Below the pieces are notes generated by a model that was not told the DNA's origin, ran no database searches, and saw only the letters and a program-made list of their open reading frames with translations. A program made the translations under genes and the position numbers. A DNA stretch of 64,000 nucleotides. Source: Begonia masoniana. Its lineage: Eukaryota; Streptophyta; Magnoliopsida; Cucurbitales; Begoniaceae. The stretch lies in assembly GCA_022432975.1 (NCBI GenBank), contig CM039511.1, positions 20,362,557 through 20,426,556 of the forward strand, written 5' to 3'. Numbering within the stretch: the stretch's first letter is position 1; the number at the start of each line of letters is the position of its first letter. Positions 21,541 to 33,850 of this stretch are shown piece after piece.

Positions 21541-24050
21541 TGTAACGCCCCCGAACCCACCCCGGCTCGGTGCGCTACTTGGCTCACTCTAACCCCGATT
21601 AAAACATAATTTACAATAAGCCTAGACTCACTAAATTCTCTTAATCCTAACCGTTAAGCACCACGGCGTCCTTCCCGAAAATTTCGGCAAAGTAACGCCT
21701 GAAAATAGCGCCTCCAAAATGCTAAATACCTGCATAAAATCTAATCTCAACCAATCAGAATGCTCTTAACCATCTAACCAACCTAAAAATCTCCAACAAT
21801 CAACATATCGTTGAGAAGATGCTATCAACCAAAAAGAAACATTACACATTCCCATCAATTCTACAAACAAACATTTACAATACTATCAACATATAAAACC
21901 CACATCCCCCGAAGACCATGGTCGAGGCGCCCCGACAACTGCCTGCACCGGCATGCCTCGTACATCACCAACTGCGTCCCAATCCTGGCTTTCTGTAAGG
22001 CACTCACCTGTACTCCTGTCAATACCTACACCACAGAACACAAAACGTAAGCCTAATGCTTAGCAAGTAGGGAATAATGCATACGAAAACACAATGCACA
22101 CTACACAACAACCCTCACCACAACCCTAATACATGCGGTTTCTAACTCTCGGTTGTGTTCACTCGTTCTCGTTTCATTACTCATCACTTTCACTTGTGCG
22201 TCAAGCGGATACCTATCCTAACAGGATGGTCACGCGTTGACCACTCAGAGCCAGATCCGAGGCACACATCGTGTTCACACACGGGACTGCCATACATGAT
22301 CTTCTCCCACATCGATCAATGAACCTCGTTCATTATCAACTCACTGGTAGACACCTCCCGAACCGTCATACTTTCAGACACTAAATCGCGACGAGGTGAC
22401 TCAACCAGACAACACCGTGCATCTTTTGTGTTAACCTCCCGAACTGTCATACTTTCAGACACTAAATCGCGACGAGGTTACACCACAAGAGACCACACAC
22501 ACCTTTTGTGGAACCCTCTCGAACTGTCATACTTTCAGACACTAAATCGCGACGAGGCGACTCCACAAAAGATCACATTGCCTCACATATCTTTTAACTT
22601 TACATTTTACTTTCACTGTTTGCAAACGATGCTCAAAACACGTATTTCGTAGTTTGAAAACCATGATGCATGCCACACACAATGCTCAACACAAAACAAA
22701 ACAAAACAACCAAACAAAGCAAACAAACAACTCCCTACCGTTCCATGGTGTAGGCCCGAAGGCAAACCACAAGCAGTCCACTACTTACCTGGTTGCTCGA
22801 AACTCAATTGTCCACTTCGTCCGATAATTCAATCACTCGATCACCTAAAATAACGAAACTTCATTTAGTAAACTCTAAAGACATTCTTAAACCTAAACTA
22901 ACTAAAACTATAACACAATTCAACCTAAACATTCAAAACCCAGTTTTTATGCCAATTTTTACCGTCCAACTTCAAACTCCATTAAAACCAAGCCTACATT
23001 CACCAATTACTCTCAAACTGCTATTTCTAGCTTAATCTAATTAAAATCTAACTAAACGGGCCACTAATTTGGGTTCGGTAAAAACCGACCTGAAACTTCG
23101 AATGCGCGTAACTTTCGCGTCGGTTATCAGAATCAAACGATTCCAGCTGCCACGCACTCCTCTAATAACCTAGTTTAATCTGCCAAAAGGAATTTTAAAA
23201 CGAATGTCCGTAGCTGGGTCAAAAATCAGAAAACCCGAACTGCCCTTTAACCAGAAAAATTCCCTTTTCTGGTTTTTCATCAATTCTTCTCCGATTCCTC
23301 ACCAATCGATCACCCTAACATCCAATTAACCTAATCTAACACAAATTAGGGCTTCCAAATCTAGAAACCCAAAATGCACAGCACACACCTCACTGTTTTC
23401 ACTCAGAAACAGGGGTATCCCAGCCCACCAAGGATCACCCCTCTCACACCTCTAAATCCCCCAAATTTTCGTCACAAAACAACCACGAAATCGACCCAAT
23501 TCTCTTATCACTCAGACTACCCCTCGGCCAATCGACAGAGAGGAAAACAGGGAGGAAAAACTCACCAGTTTTCGGTCGGGTCAGGCGCGGAAAGGCTGAA
23601 CCGAGCTCTGGCTTCAGCTCGCCGGATTTTGCTCGTCTGAACGGTGGCCGGAACCGTGAGCTCGTCGTCGAAATGTCGCTCGTCGCTCGAGCTCCTTCTC
23701 TGTTCGGGGAGCTCGGGATGAAGAAATAGAATGGCTTCCTCGTGAAGCCATTCTGTTTTAATAAAAATTAAATTTTTATTTTATTTTATTTAGTTATTTA
23801 TTTGTCTTTTAACCAATTACTAATTTGCTCTCACATGTTTGAACTTCCATAATTCCGTTTAGTTCGCGTCCACTCAACCTAAAATTTTCGAAACCCTCTT
23901 CCAAATAAAATCCCAAGTTTTTAATAAACTAAATAACTAGTTAAATTTCTATCTATTGACTCTCCGATTCTTCCTTTTTATTTTAGATAATTCTAAAATC
24001 CATAACTTAATTAAAGCAATACACCTTGAGGAGAAATCTCGGGTGTTACA
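21541..24050 (-). repeat. LTR of element B (5' LTR by sense)
   Basis: 2510 bp, nearly identical to 15888-18403. Box 1 is at 22754-22740 and box 2 at 22039-22025, and the same 82-bp tandem unit recurs at about 22353-22590. It ends GGGTGTTACA and is followed by the GGAAG duplication. Confidence 0.92.
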
Positions 24051-24824
24051 GGAAGACTCAATCGTTCAACTTCTATCATTCGACATCCGCCGATGACGTC
24101 TGCCGGATGATACACTCATCCAACTCCTATCACTCAGAAGTAAAACACGATAATCATCAAACAACTTCAACCAACAGAAAAATACCCCAACTCTCATAGA
24201 TTTCAACTTGATAGGCATAAACCTTAAACGAATAAAAATCATAGACTCATTCAGGGTACGTGATGCGGAAAACTTAATTAAGCAGATCATTCTATAAACT
24301 TAAATCATCTCCAAATTTTGATAACTAAACTAGACAATCACAGAATCCAATGTTCAAAAGAAAATCTCATTTTACTTAAACATCAGTTCATCATAAATCT
24401 TACTGACATATTATGAGCTCAACTACGGGTCATAATCGCCTACCAGCCACAGACTTCCACCCTGAGCACCGTCCTGCAACCAGCCTTAGACATCATCATT
24501 GAATTTGGAATCCTCACCTGCTAAATCTTCACCTACATCATAAGGTTTAAACTATAAGCCTAATGCTTAGTAAGAAATGCAATACTAACAAGTATGCATG
24601 ATGCTCATTTTAAGAAATAAATGCTCATGAATCTTTTTTTGTTCATATTCATACTCAAGGTCTTCATTCTTGTTCATCGTTCATATTCATTGTTCATAAT
24701 CATCATTCATGCTCGTCATTCATATTCATCATTCATGTTCATCAATCATATTCTTCGTTCATGTTGTGTGGATTAAGAGAAGATTTGTGCCGGTAAAGGA
24801 GGTTGACAGTGAGAGTGTACATAG

Positions 24825-27266
24825 TGTAACGACCCTAATACTGTACCCATTTTTTCCTATATTATTATTATTATTTTTTATACTATTTACTATTATAAAC
24901 TTTAAACTTAACCTTAGCGGAGATTAAATCAAAATCAGAGTTTGTTTAGTAAATCGTTTGAAACAAATACTAAAACGGTTGAAATTTAAAACAATTTAAA
25001 ACAATTAAAACTATTAAATAAATAAATTAAAAACATGTAATCGGCCGAGGGACAAAAGGGGAAATTCCCCACCCAAATTGAGGGGCGCTTGATAGCCAAA
25101 TGTTAGGCCATCGAGCGCCGCCCTCATGGCCGCACGATCGGCCATTGCTTGGCCGATCGAGCGCTCCTTTTTTTTGTCCCCGCGCCCGATCGCAGTTCTT
25201 CCCACGCCCGATCGCCGAACTCTCTAGAAAACCAGAGAGTTCTATGTTCGAGCGCCTGCATTCAGGCGTTCGATCGCCCCCTCCCTTTTTCTTCTTCATA
25301 CGCCTACACACTTCACAAATTATCAACTCCAACTAAACAACCTAAACACATATCAAGCTTTATAAAAACGAACTGCGTGGATACGTTTAAAAGTAGACTA
25401 ATCCTCCTGTTTTGAAATCACCCAAACAGTTATAAAATCAGTTTCCAAAATATTTCAAAACATCAAAACGTAAACCTATCAACTATATAGAACTAAACAC
25501 CCTAATATGTTCATCTATACATTCGTATTGTCCATTAAATCCCCCAAAATACTTACACATATTCCCACGGGTCAGAATAAGCGTCGACTACTCATGCACA
25601 CCACAGCAACCGTGCTCCTTCAACCATCCTGTACATCGGGCGGAGGAACATCGTCCTCACCTGCTTCGATATCACCTACACCATACAGACACACTATGAG
25701 ATAAAAATCTCAGTAAATCCTACGTAAATGCAGATGCGTGCAGTGCATATGGAGTTCAGAAATCATGCATACATACAGAGCGTCGCAGACAGAATATCAC
25801 CGAGATCTCATCCCCCTAACCGAAGGGGGCCCATCCAGCGGTCGGACTACCCCGTGCGGTTAGAGGAGGGGGGTACACGCTTACAACACGTACAGCCGTG
25901 CCTGAGCCCCACCTCGCGTGACCAGATAACAGATTATGTTCATTAATTACGTTACATGAGATGTGGTATCGGTCAGACCCTTAATCGGCCCGCACGATAG
26001 ATCAAGAGCCCCCAATTTCTGGGCCACATGGTTTTATGAAAACATCGTGCAGAAATTCATTTTTCATGACAAGTTAAAATACGTGATACATGAACAGTTC
26101 AAGATAAATGTAAACAAACAAACATGTGTACCATCAAGACTATAAAAGAAATAACCTACAAACGCTTAAACCTAACTACCCAACCAAAGCAGTTAAACAC
26201 ACAATACTCTAAGATCCTCGACGCGACATCGAAGTACGGTGTAGGCCAATCGGCCAGAGTAAGTCACGACAACTTACCTCGTACCCGCAACAGCTCAAGC
26301 TCCGTCCACGAGCGTTGTTTGTCTGAGGCAAAACACAACATTCGTCATTAAAACTAGTTTAAGCTAATAAACGTCCAAATTAAACGAACCCTTAACCAAG
26401 GAAATTCTCCTAAAATACTAACTTAGCTCAATGAGGTGTTTTCATCCATCAAATAACGCTCAATACCTCGAAATTCTTATTGACGAGTTTTCCCCCAAAA
26501 CTCAGAAATTGTAAAATCTAAAACATTTGTCCTAACTCAACTAACTTTACCCAATAACGCTCAATACGTTTATTACACTCACGGTTATGATAGAGCTATC
26601 GATTTCGAGTCCTAATTTACGTTTTTCACAAAACCTAAACGGAACCCTAATATCCCAACTCCGTGAAAACCAAAAACTAACGTTATAGAATCATAGACTC
26701 ATACCTAGGATTGCGATTGAAGGAGAAAACACGGAGAACAGAAGTCGAACGGGGGAGAAACGGAGGTCGGAAATGTTGAAATCGCCGTGAGGGAGTCGCC
26801 TGAGCTCACAGGCGTTCGCGAGGAGAAGAGAAGAAGGAGAAGTGAGGGAGAAGAAGAAAAGCGTTAAGTTAATATAATTTGGTTTGACAAATTACCAAAA
26901 TGCCCTTAGCTCTTATTTCTATTTGTTTCGTCCTTTGTTTCGTTAATTTACTAGCTATCTGGTTTCACCTAATCTCCTTATTTCGCCAATAGGTCCAACT
27001 TATTATTTGAGATCTATTAAAACTGTCTGTTCGCAAATCGGACCACGTTTACTATTTTTACTAAAATGTCCATTGTATTACGAGAAACTTAATTACTCGG
27101 AATATAGCGTTACTACTCCGAAAAATCCTGTAATTTTCTTAAAATTCCAATTAATAATTAGGATCATAATGGCGCTTTCCTTTCGTAAACTGGGTTTGAT
27201 TTGACATATTTATAAAAATACCAATATATATTATAATATAAAATTCCGTACAGGCCGGATATTACA
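24825..27266 (-). mobile_element. Solo gypsy LTR C
   Basis: 2442 bp, beginning TGTAACGACCC and ending GATATTACA, flanked by CATAG at 24820-24824 and 27267-27271. It has no internal domain. Sense is minus: a putative exon at 26322-26278 runs from a CCTCAG acceptor to GAG/GTAAGTTG. Box 1 CCTACACCGTAC is at 26245-26234 and box 2 GTATGGTGTAGG at 25686-25675; all 12 positions pair with one G-U. A cluster of GATCGAGCGC-like words lies at about 25085-25290, near the sense 3' end. It is inserted in solo LTR A. Confidence 0.92.
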
Positions 27267-28144
27267 CATAGTCCCTTGCGGGTCGTAATCATGGTCCTTC
27301 CTTTTTGGACAGTGACTACGCCAAACCGCTCCCAACCCTCGCTTAATTCACGTTGCATAAGTTTTATATTCTTATATTGTTCATGAGGAAAACATGCTCT
27401 TAAAACATTTTCATATGCATAAAACATTCATGATGCATGAACATGAGAACTCTTAACTCATCAAGCTACAGAATAGTGTATTCATCCAACATGAAATCAT
27501 ACCATTAAATCAGACATCAACATGAGTAACAGACAGTAGCTTAAATAACTTCTAATTATCGTATCAGTTTCTACCTAGCATCCTTGTGATGTAGGGCCCT
27601 AATGGCTGGGAATCCTACACATTCACTTACCTGGTTTCCTTAGCAACTTGAGCTCCTTTTCTTCAGACTTCTTCACCTAAAACATTTACATTACAGTAGT
27701 TAAAATAAAAATCCTACTAGTCCTAATCACAAATCATCCTAGAATCTAATAACTAAAGTCATTCCCGAATCCCTGAGTCTAGTTCACTGTGTGCAGTCTG
27801 AAGTCCAAACCAAAACAGTTAAGTTCAACTAACGATTAATCAGGGTCAGTTATATTAAATGTCCAGAATCGATTCGGAAACGTTATTACCAGACACCGAT
27901 TATAAATGTTCCTATTATTCGACCATATCTAAAATCTCAAGTCCAACTGAAAAACAGTACTCAAATAGATAACCAGCAATCCACATTGTCTGAGTCTTAC
28001 CTAGGGCGTCGATTGTCGAAGTGGGGAAGGAGAAATCCGTCGCCGATGAGAGAGTCGCTGGTGGAGAGGGAGACAGCTCGGGGAAATGAGAGGATGCAGA
28101 AGGGGAATGTCGGCTACAGTGAGGTTTAAAAGTTTCCATTTCCT

Positions 28145-28152
28145 ATTTATAC
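28145..28152 (-). promoter_or_regulatory. TATA box of solo LTR A
   Basis: The minus strand reads TATAAATA about 165 bp inside the LTR start. This implies a short U3, with most of the LTR lying in the transcript. Confidence 0.5.
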
Positions 28153-28321
28153 TTAATCCAACCATTCTTAATTACAGATTCTGCCACCCAACCTAATTTA
28201 TGACACATGCACATTAATTAAGTCTTGGCATAAAATTCCAAACCAAAAAGATTAAAATAAACACGGCCGTTAATACAGTTAAGAAAGTCACCTGGTCAAA
28301 CTCGTCGGGTGTTACACTTTG

Positions 28322-29613
28322 TCTAAAATAAATTTTGGATGTAATTTATTAATATGTTAAATGGTGGGGTAAAAGTGTAAATAAGAAAAAATATTAATTT
28401 ATTATAATAGGGTTTGGAAACCATATTCTCTTCTTCTTTTGGCCACCAACACCAAGGAGAGAGAGAGAGAGTAGATTTTTTCGACGAGCGATTTATCGCA
28501 TCTTGTGACTGGGAGATCGTTCGTGAGACTTCGTGCGTCATCTTTCGTAAAGAGACTTCGAAAATTGGGTAAGTTTTCTTCCTCATTTTCAAGTTTGAAG
28601 TTTAAGGTTTAGGGTTTAGGTTGAGGATAAATTAAAGCAATGGAGCTCGATTTCATCTGATTATTCTATTTATATATATTTGTGTATTAACAGTGTGTGT
28701 GTGTTGTCGCTGTTTGGAGGCAAGAATCGGTGAGGGGGAGCAGTTTTTGCAACTTTTCGTCGCTGAAAATCATCCAAGTGTTGACCTCTGTAGATGTCGG
28801 TTGACACTTCAAGCCCTGCACTGAGAACAGAGAGCTTTAAGTGTAGACACTTCAAGGAAAGTGTTAACTGCTAGCGTAAAATGGGCTAAAACCCGAGAGT
28901 TTGAGATGTCGACACTTCAAGGGAAGTGGAGACCAAATAGGTGTCGACACTTGTGAATAAAGTGTCAAACGTTAGGTTATTTGATGAATAACCCGTGAGC
29001 TTTAAAGTGATGACCGCTTGAAGGAAGTGTCAACTGCGAGTCAACCTGAGAGGTAGGAAGTGTTGACTCATAGTCTGAAGTGTCGACCGCACGGTTTTAT
29101 TTGGAAAAAACTTTGTCGCTTAGGCGAAGTTCACAGCAGTTTATAGTGTTAGGGATTGAGTTCCTAGACTTGGTTTAGAACTCATCCTAGTGTCTTTCTT
29201 TAGTGTTGAGTTAGATAATTTTAACCTTGGTTTTGTTTTAGAAAGTAGGGAGATGTTCGGATCTGTTGAAGGTGTTCACAGTTGCAATTTTTAGTTTTAA
29301 TGGATCTTCTATTTTTCTTCTTACTGAAATCTTGTTCTCTTTGATGATAGAAGTTAAGTGAGAATATAGATAATAACTTATGAAATGAGAGGTACAACCT
29401 TTAAATAATTAAGTGTATAATATTATTGTGCTAATAACAAAAAAAATATAAATTAAAATCTCATATCTACATTTATATTTGGCGCGTCGGGTTTATCTCA
29501 CATCCTCATATATACTTTAAGTCCAATTACTAAATATGTATTCAACATTTTTCTTAATGATAACTATAGTGTATGATAGATAGATCTACTAAATATAGTA
29601 AATTATATCTAAC
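28322..29613 (+). other. Unassigned repeat-like segment between A and F
   Basis: No gene is supported. A donor-like GGGTAAGTTTT at about 28568 follows a CT/GA-rich stretch, as in exon 1 of the LTR leaders nearby. A cluster of TGTCGACACTTCAAGG words and their inverse AAGTGTC fills about 28775-29090, resembling the repeats near the 3' ends of other LTRs here. I read it as part of a further decayed gypsy LTR whose ends I cannot define. The part from 29130 to 29613 is AT-rich with nothing recognisable. Confidence 0.4.
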
Positions 29614-31158
29614 ATGCATGACTTTCTTGACATGTCGTTAGCTTTGGAGTCAGAATTCCAAAGATTCAATCTGGAAGCAGTGTCCAGCGTGTCAGCTATG
29701 CTTTCTGCTATATCCTTGAAGCCTACTATTCTGAAGAGAATAAATGAAGTTCAGGCGAATGATGTTGAGTGCAACAAGTACAAGTTAAGCATGGATTCTA
29801 CTGATAAATCAGATTTCAACTATTCTGACGACGGAATTCTTAAATTTCAGAATAGATGGTTTGTTCCGGCTAATGAAGAACTTCAAAAAGAGATACTTTC
29901 GGAAGCTCATTCTTTTAGATTTTCTGTTCATCTTGGAAGTACGAAAATGTACAAAGATCTTAGACAACATTATTGGTGGCCAAATATGAAAGGAAGTGTG
30001 GCGAAGTACGTAGGATCGTGTTTGACTTGTCAACAGATAAAAGCTGAATATTAGAGACCTTCAGGAACATTGCAACCGTTACCACTTCCCGAATAGAAAT
30101 GGGAACAAATAACGATGGATTTTGTTGTGGGATTACCTCGGACAGTAAGGGATCATGATGGAATATGGGTGATAGTTGATCGTCTAACTAAATCTGCCCA
30201 TTTCCTGCCGATGAAGATGACATACTCTATGGATCAGCTCGCTGAGCTGTATGTACATGAGATTGTACAATTGCATGGAGTTCCGATCACAATAGTATCA
30301 GACCGAGATTCTAGGTTTACATCAAAGTTCTGGAAGAGTCTGCACAAGGCTATGGGTACGCAGCTCAATTTTAGTACGGCTTTTCACCCTCAAACAGACG
30401 AACAATCTGAGAGGACTATTCAAACATTAGAGCACATGCTTCGAGCATGCGTATTAGAATTCCAGGATTCTTGGAGTAGGTACCTATCGTTGGTGGAATT
30501 TTCTTATAACAACAGTTTTCAGACGACAATAGGTATGGCACCGTATGAGGCATTATATGGGCGAAGGTGCAGATCTCCATTGTACTGAGATGAAGTTAGA
30601 GAAGCACGTTTGATTGGTCCTGATATTGTGCAACAGATAGTAGAGAAGATTGCCCTCATCCGACAGTGAATCTTGACAGTTCAAAGTCGGCAGAAAAGCT
30701 ATGCCGATAGAAGACGTAGGGAATTGAAATTTGAAGTTGGTGATGAAGTTTTTCTTAAAGTTTCACCGTTCAAAGGAGTTGTGAGATTTGGAAAGAGAGG
30801 CAAGTTGAAACCCAGATATATCGGGTCATTCTCAATCTTGAAGAGGATTGGGAAGACAGCTTATCAGTTACAGTTACCAGTCTCTATGGAAGGAATTCAT
30901 AATGTGTTCTACGTTTCTATGCTGAAGAAGTGTATGCGGAATCCATCTCAGGTTGTGGAACAACAGAATATTGAAATTCATCCTACTCTTACCTATGAGG
31001 AGAAACCAGTGAAGATCCTAGACTATGCAGTGAAAGTGTTACGCAGCAAAGAGGTTCCACTAGTGAAAGTCTTATGGCATAACCAGAAAGTAGAGGAGGC
31101 AACTTGGGAACGCCAGCAGGACATGATGGACCAACATCCAGAATTGTTCAGGTGCTAA
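29614..31158 (+). pseudogene. Gypsy integrase with chromodomain (element F)
   Basis: One reading frame is kept throughout, with four premature stops at 30052-30054, 30094-30096, 30586-30588 and 30667-30669. Each is explained by one C-to-T or G-to-A change. Domains in order: the HHCC zinc-binding region (SVHLGSTKMYKDL, then CLTCQQIKAEY), the catalytic core with Asp in TMDFVVGLP, Asp in VSDRDSRFTS and Glu in SERTIQTLEHML, then the GPY/F module with GPF changed to GSF (RYIGSFSIL), and a chromodomain (VKVLWHNQKVEEATWE). Integrase inserts the cDNA and the chromodomain targets chromatin. The stops make it non-functional. Confidence 0.9.
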
Positions 31159-31178
31159 ATTTTGAGGACAAAATTCTG

Positions 31179-31193
31179 TTAAGGAGAGTAGAT
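31179..31193 (+). other. Polypurine tract of element F
   Basis: TTAAGGAGAGTAGAT lies directly before TGTAAC at 31194. An ATTTTGAGGACAAAAT word upstream is shared with G and B. Confidence 0.85.
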
Positions 31194-31218
31194 TGTAACT
31201 GTAGCGACCCTAACACCG

Positions 31219-33304
31219 AATACGTGCCTAACCACTTCACGCCCTCAAAGCTTTCTCAAACTACTTAATCCAATGCTAAATCTCAGTTACACTACGACCT
31301 TATCCATCTACCAGGTATAACAAGTTCTATATATATATCGGAGCTATAAACTAACTCGCGTATAAGTTCGTTGACCTTAACCTTAGTCACTATTACAACT
31401 ATCCGGGTTCACATTTCTCTAGTAATGCCCCCATAGAGCTTCTTCGTCAATAGTATTCAAATTGTACACTTCCTTAGGCACCTCGCAGGTCCTAATAAAA
31501 TTCTCAACTAGTTTCGTGTTGCTATACTTCGCAACTATGTCATCAGAACACCTCCCGATCTCGATGAGTCTAGCCGAAAGCTAAAGTCGCTAACCACTTA
31601 GGATCTTTGTCTCCTTGTAGCGAAGATCCTATAAACATCACATCTCACTCTGAACTACCTTAATGAGTTCTATCGCTATGTCCTTAATTAACTTTCTCTT
31701 ACTATAGACGTTACGCTCATTTGTTTAACTCAATTCCTTGTTAACTTCAAGTACAATTGAATCCCAAGGTTTTGCCATAGATTCACTCCAACTATTTATT
31801 CTAACCATATATCACCCATTTGTCTATCGGTCTCGACCTGATAAACACCAGTCTTTTGGAACCTTTTCTAACTTAATCTCACTCTAAGTTTACTTAAGTG
31901 GGTTTATTGCACATCCTTGTCCTTCCTATTCTATAAACCGCAATTTCACAAATCGTTCGGCACTAACCACCGAGTTAAACTTTTAATCTTAACTCTTCAT
32001 TGAATCTAACAATCCCCCTCACTTATCTCAAATGTTGCACGTGGACTTCTCTCAAGTTACTCAATGGTCTATATCTTTTCGTTCCTCCTAGTTGGGTCCT
32101 AAACATCCCACTTGGCTCCTGCACAATGATTCATCCAACAGCCTTCTTGTTTGCAATCTTGTTGCAGATAAGTTTACGCCCGTGATTCCAATCTCCTCTA
32201 ACCTCAAATCTTACTCTTCTATTTTCCTCGTACACCGATGTTCCTACTTCCTTCTCGGAGGTAAGCCTCACACATTTAAATCACTATTCCCTCTACGGTC
32301 ATACTAGTTACTTTAAACCTCGGTGCTAAACTTTTCTTTCAAATTGTTATCACTTTCAAGTTCTTAAGTCCTTCTTAGTTCCTAGGCTTTTTGTTTCATA
32401 ACCTCCACTTTTGTTTCATAACCTCCACTCAACACTACCTCTACTACTCACCGATTACTCTTAACTTTACTACGTCTCCCCCTTATAGTAAGTCAGTCGA
32501 AATCTTTTTCACGAATTAACAATCGTCCTCAATTGACTAGTCCTTTCATACAATACTTAAGGTCGGTCAAACTTCGCATCTCGAGTATTACCTTTTGTAT
32601 AACTTTGACCCTTTACTGTCTCGAATTTCGTTAATCTTCCAACCCCGAGTAAATACCCTTATCTTCTTCATCGATGTGGGTCAATATGAACACCCCTACG
32701 TAATCGCGTCTTCAACGTTGAGTCGTTCTATCATCCCTTCAACAATCTACTTAAGCTAACTTCTGAGTGTCACCTTTGTCTAGGTTCTCCCAATTTCTCG
32801 TGGATTTAGGTTATTTAAATTCATGCTATATTTTTCTTATCTACTTGTACGCACTAACGATATCTTGACAATCTAGAACATTCTCTAGTAAGCCCTACAT
32901 CTAAACTCCAAAGTTCTCCTCTATTGGTTTCATTCTAAACTCTAAGGGTCTGTCAATTAAGGTCTAGTTCCCATTTATTTAAACCTCACATTCCATAAGT
33001 TGTACCTCTCTTATGGAAATTGAATTTTTAAGTGCTCAATTCTCACGGTTATATCGGGTCATGGGCTTTAACGCATAACCCTATCCTTCTTTTATTCGAA
33101 GTCTACGTTGTCCCCTCTCTATTCTTAAGCTTATTTCAACCTATTACTCAATTATCATCTCCAAACTTTTAACTCTATACTATATCTCTACTCTAATATC
33201 CTTCGCTCCATTAACTGTCAAAATAAAACTATACCTGAAACAGCTGAAGGTTGGGCAGTTTCCTCTTCTCCAGTCAGGGCAAGTATCTTCGGTGCAACAT
33301 TTTC
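31219..33304 (-). other. Non-coding internal region of element D
   Basis: About 2 kb with no credible frame on either strand. It has the same C/T-rich character on the plus strand as the equivalent part of element B. A 71-codon frame at 32092-32307 and a 61-codon one at 32000-32185 are chance frames. Confidence 0.6.
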
Positions 33305-33694
33305 CTAATCCCCGCCCGATCGGTCTCTGCCTGGCTTCGGGAAATCCTTGACATAGTGGCCAACCACTCCACATCGAAAACACTTACATGTGCCTAACCT
33401 ACAATTGCCATAGTGTTCCTTCTGGCACTCAAGACACAGAGGTCTCCGAGAAGTTCCTCGTACGCGCTTTCGTTGGCTTGATTTGATTTCTTCCTTGCCC
33501 ACCCTCTTCGTGTCGTGGTTATTGGGAGTGACTAGTCCTTGGATCCTAGGGTTTTCTAGGTTCGTCAACATCCTAAGCTGACGAGATTGCCTATCTATAA
33601 GCTGCGCTTAACGGTCAAAGAGTTGGGATTGTTGTGCAATGACACCCCTCAATAGGTTTATGGTGTCGTCCATAGCATCTCTACCTCGAACCAT
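33305..33694 (-). pseudogene. Capsid-less gag of element D
   Basis: The frame opens at an ATG at 33694 (MVRGRDAMDDTINLL), crosses one in-frame TAA near 33607 and runs to 33305. The N-terminal Gag segment is joined directly to the basic C-terminal region, so the capsid domain seen in B and G is missing. The C-terminus keeps a CLECQKEHYGNC motif and a zinc knuckle whose last cysteine is phenylalanine (CFRCGVVGHYVKDF). In another frame, text like KILALTGEEETAQPSAVSG continues to about 33230, which indicates a frameshift. Confidence 0.8.
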
Positions 33695-33838
33695 TTTATA
33701 GCTCCTATAAAATCAAACAATATAATTCTAAGAAATTAAAATCAATTAAACTTATAAACATACTTATAGTTGAGGCAGGAAGTCCGCGTAGTGACTATGC
33801 AGTCGAGCAATCTATAGAACCGTTTTTAAAACCCGGGG

Positions 33839-33850
33839 GCTCTGATACCA
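33839..33850 (-). other. Primer-binding site of element D
   Basis: The minus strand reads TGGTATCAGAGC, four bases inside the LTR that starts at 33855. It is an exact initiator-Met tRNA match. Confidence 0.92.

Larger units (their letters stand above)
15888..24050 (-). mobile_element. Non-autonomous gypsy element B (gag only, TR-GAG type)
   Basis: LTRs of about 2.5 kb at 15888-18403 and 21541-24050, flanked by GGAAG at 15883-15887 and 24051-24055. The internal region (18404-21540) has a primer site, one gag gene and about 1.9 kb without coding capacity, and no pol. The LTRs differ at only about 1.5 % of positions by eye, plus 4-bp and 2-bp indels, so the insertion is recent. Such TR-GAG elements depend on enzymes of an autonomous relative. 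Element G carries a similar but clearly distinct Gag. B sits inside solo LTR A. Confidence 0.92.
15212..28316 (-). mobile_element. Solo gypsy LTR A, split by two later insertions
   Basis: The sequence begins TGTAACGGCCCC at 15212 and ends GGGTGTTACA at 28316, flanked by CTTTG at 15207-15211 and 28317-28321. Once B (15888-24050) and C (24825-27266) are removed, only about 2.5 kb is left, with no internal domain, so this is a solo LTR. Its own pieces are 15212-15887, 24056-24824 and 27272-28316. The sense strand is minus: a putative exon at 27676-27631 ends at CCAG/GTAAGTG, box 1 CCTACATCA is at 27595-27587, and box 2 TGATGTAGG is at 24540-24532. A TATAAATA lies at 28152-28145. A TTCAT-rich simple repeat fills about 24633-24765. 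Repeated CATCCGGTG words occupy about 15480-15880. Confidence 0.9.

Noticed and set aside
25100..25415. Overlapping frames in the GC-rich part of solo LTR C
   Set aside because: Stop-poor because of GC-rich palindromes; they match no family and lie inside an LTR defined by a target duplication.
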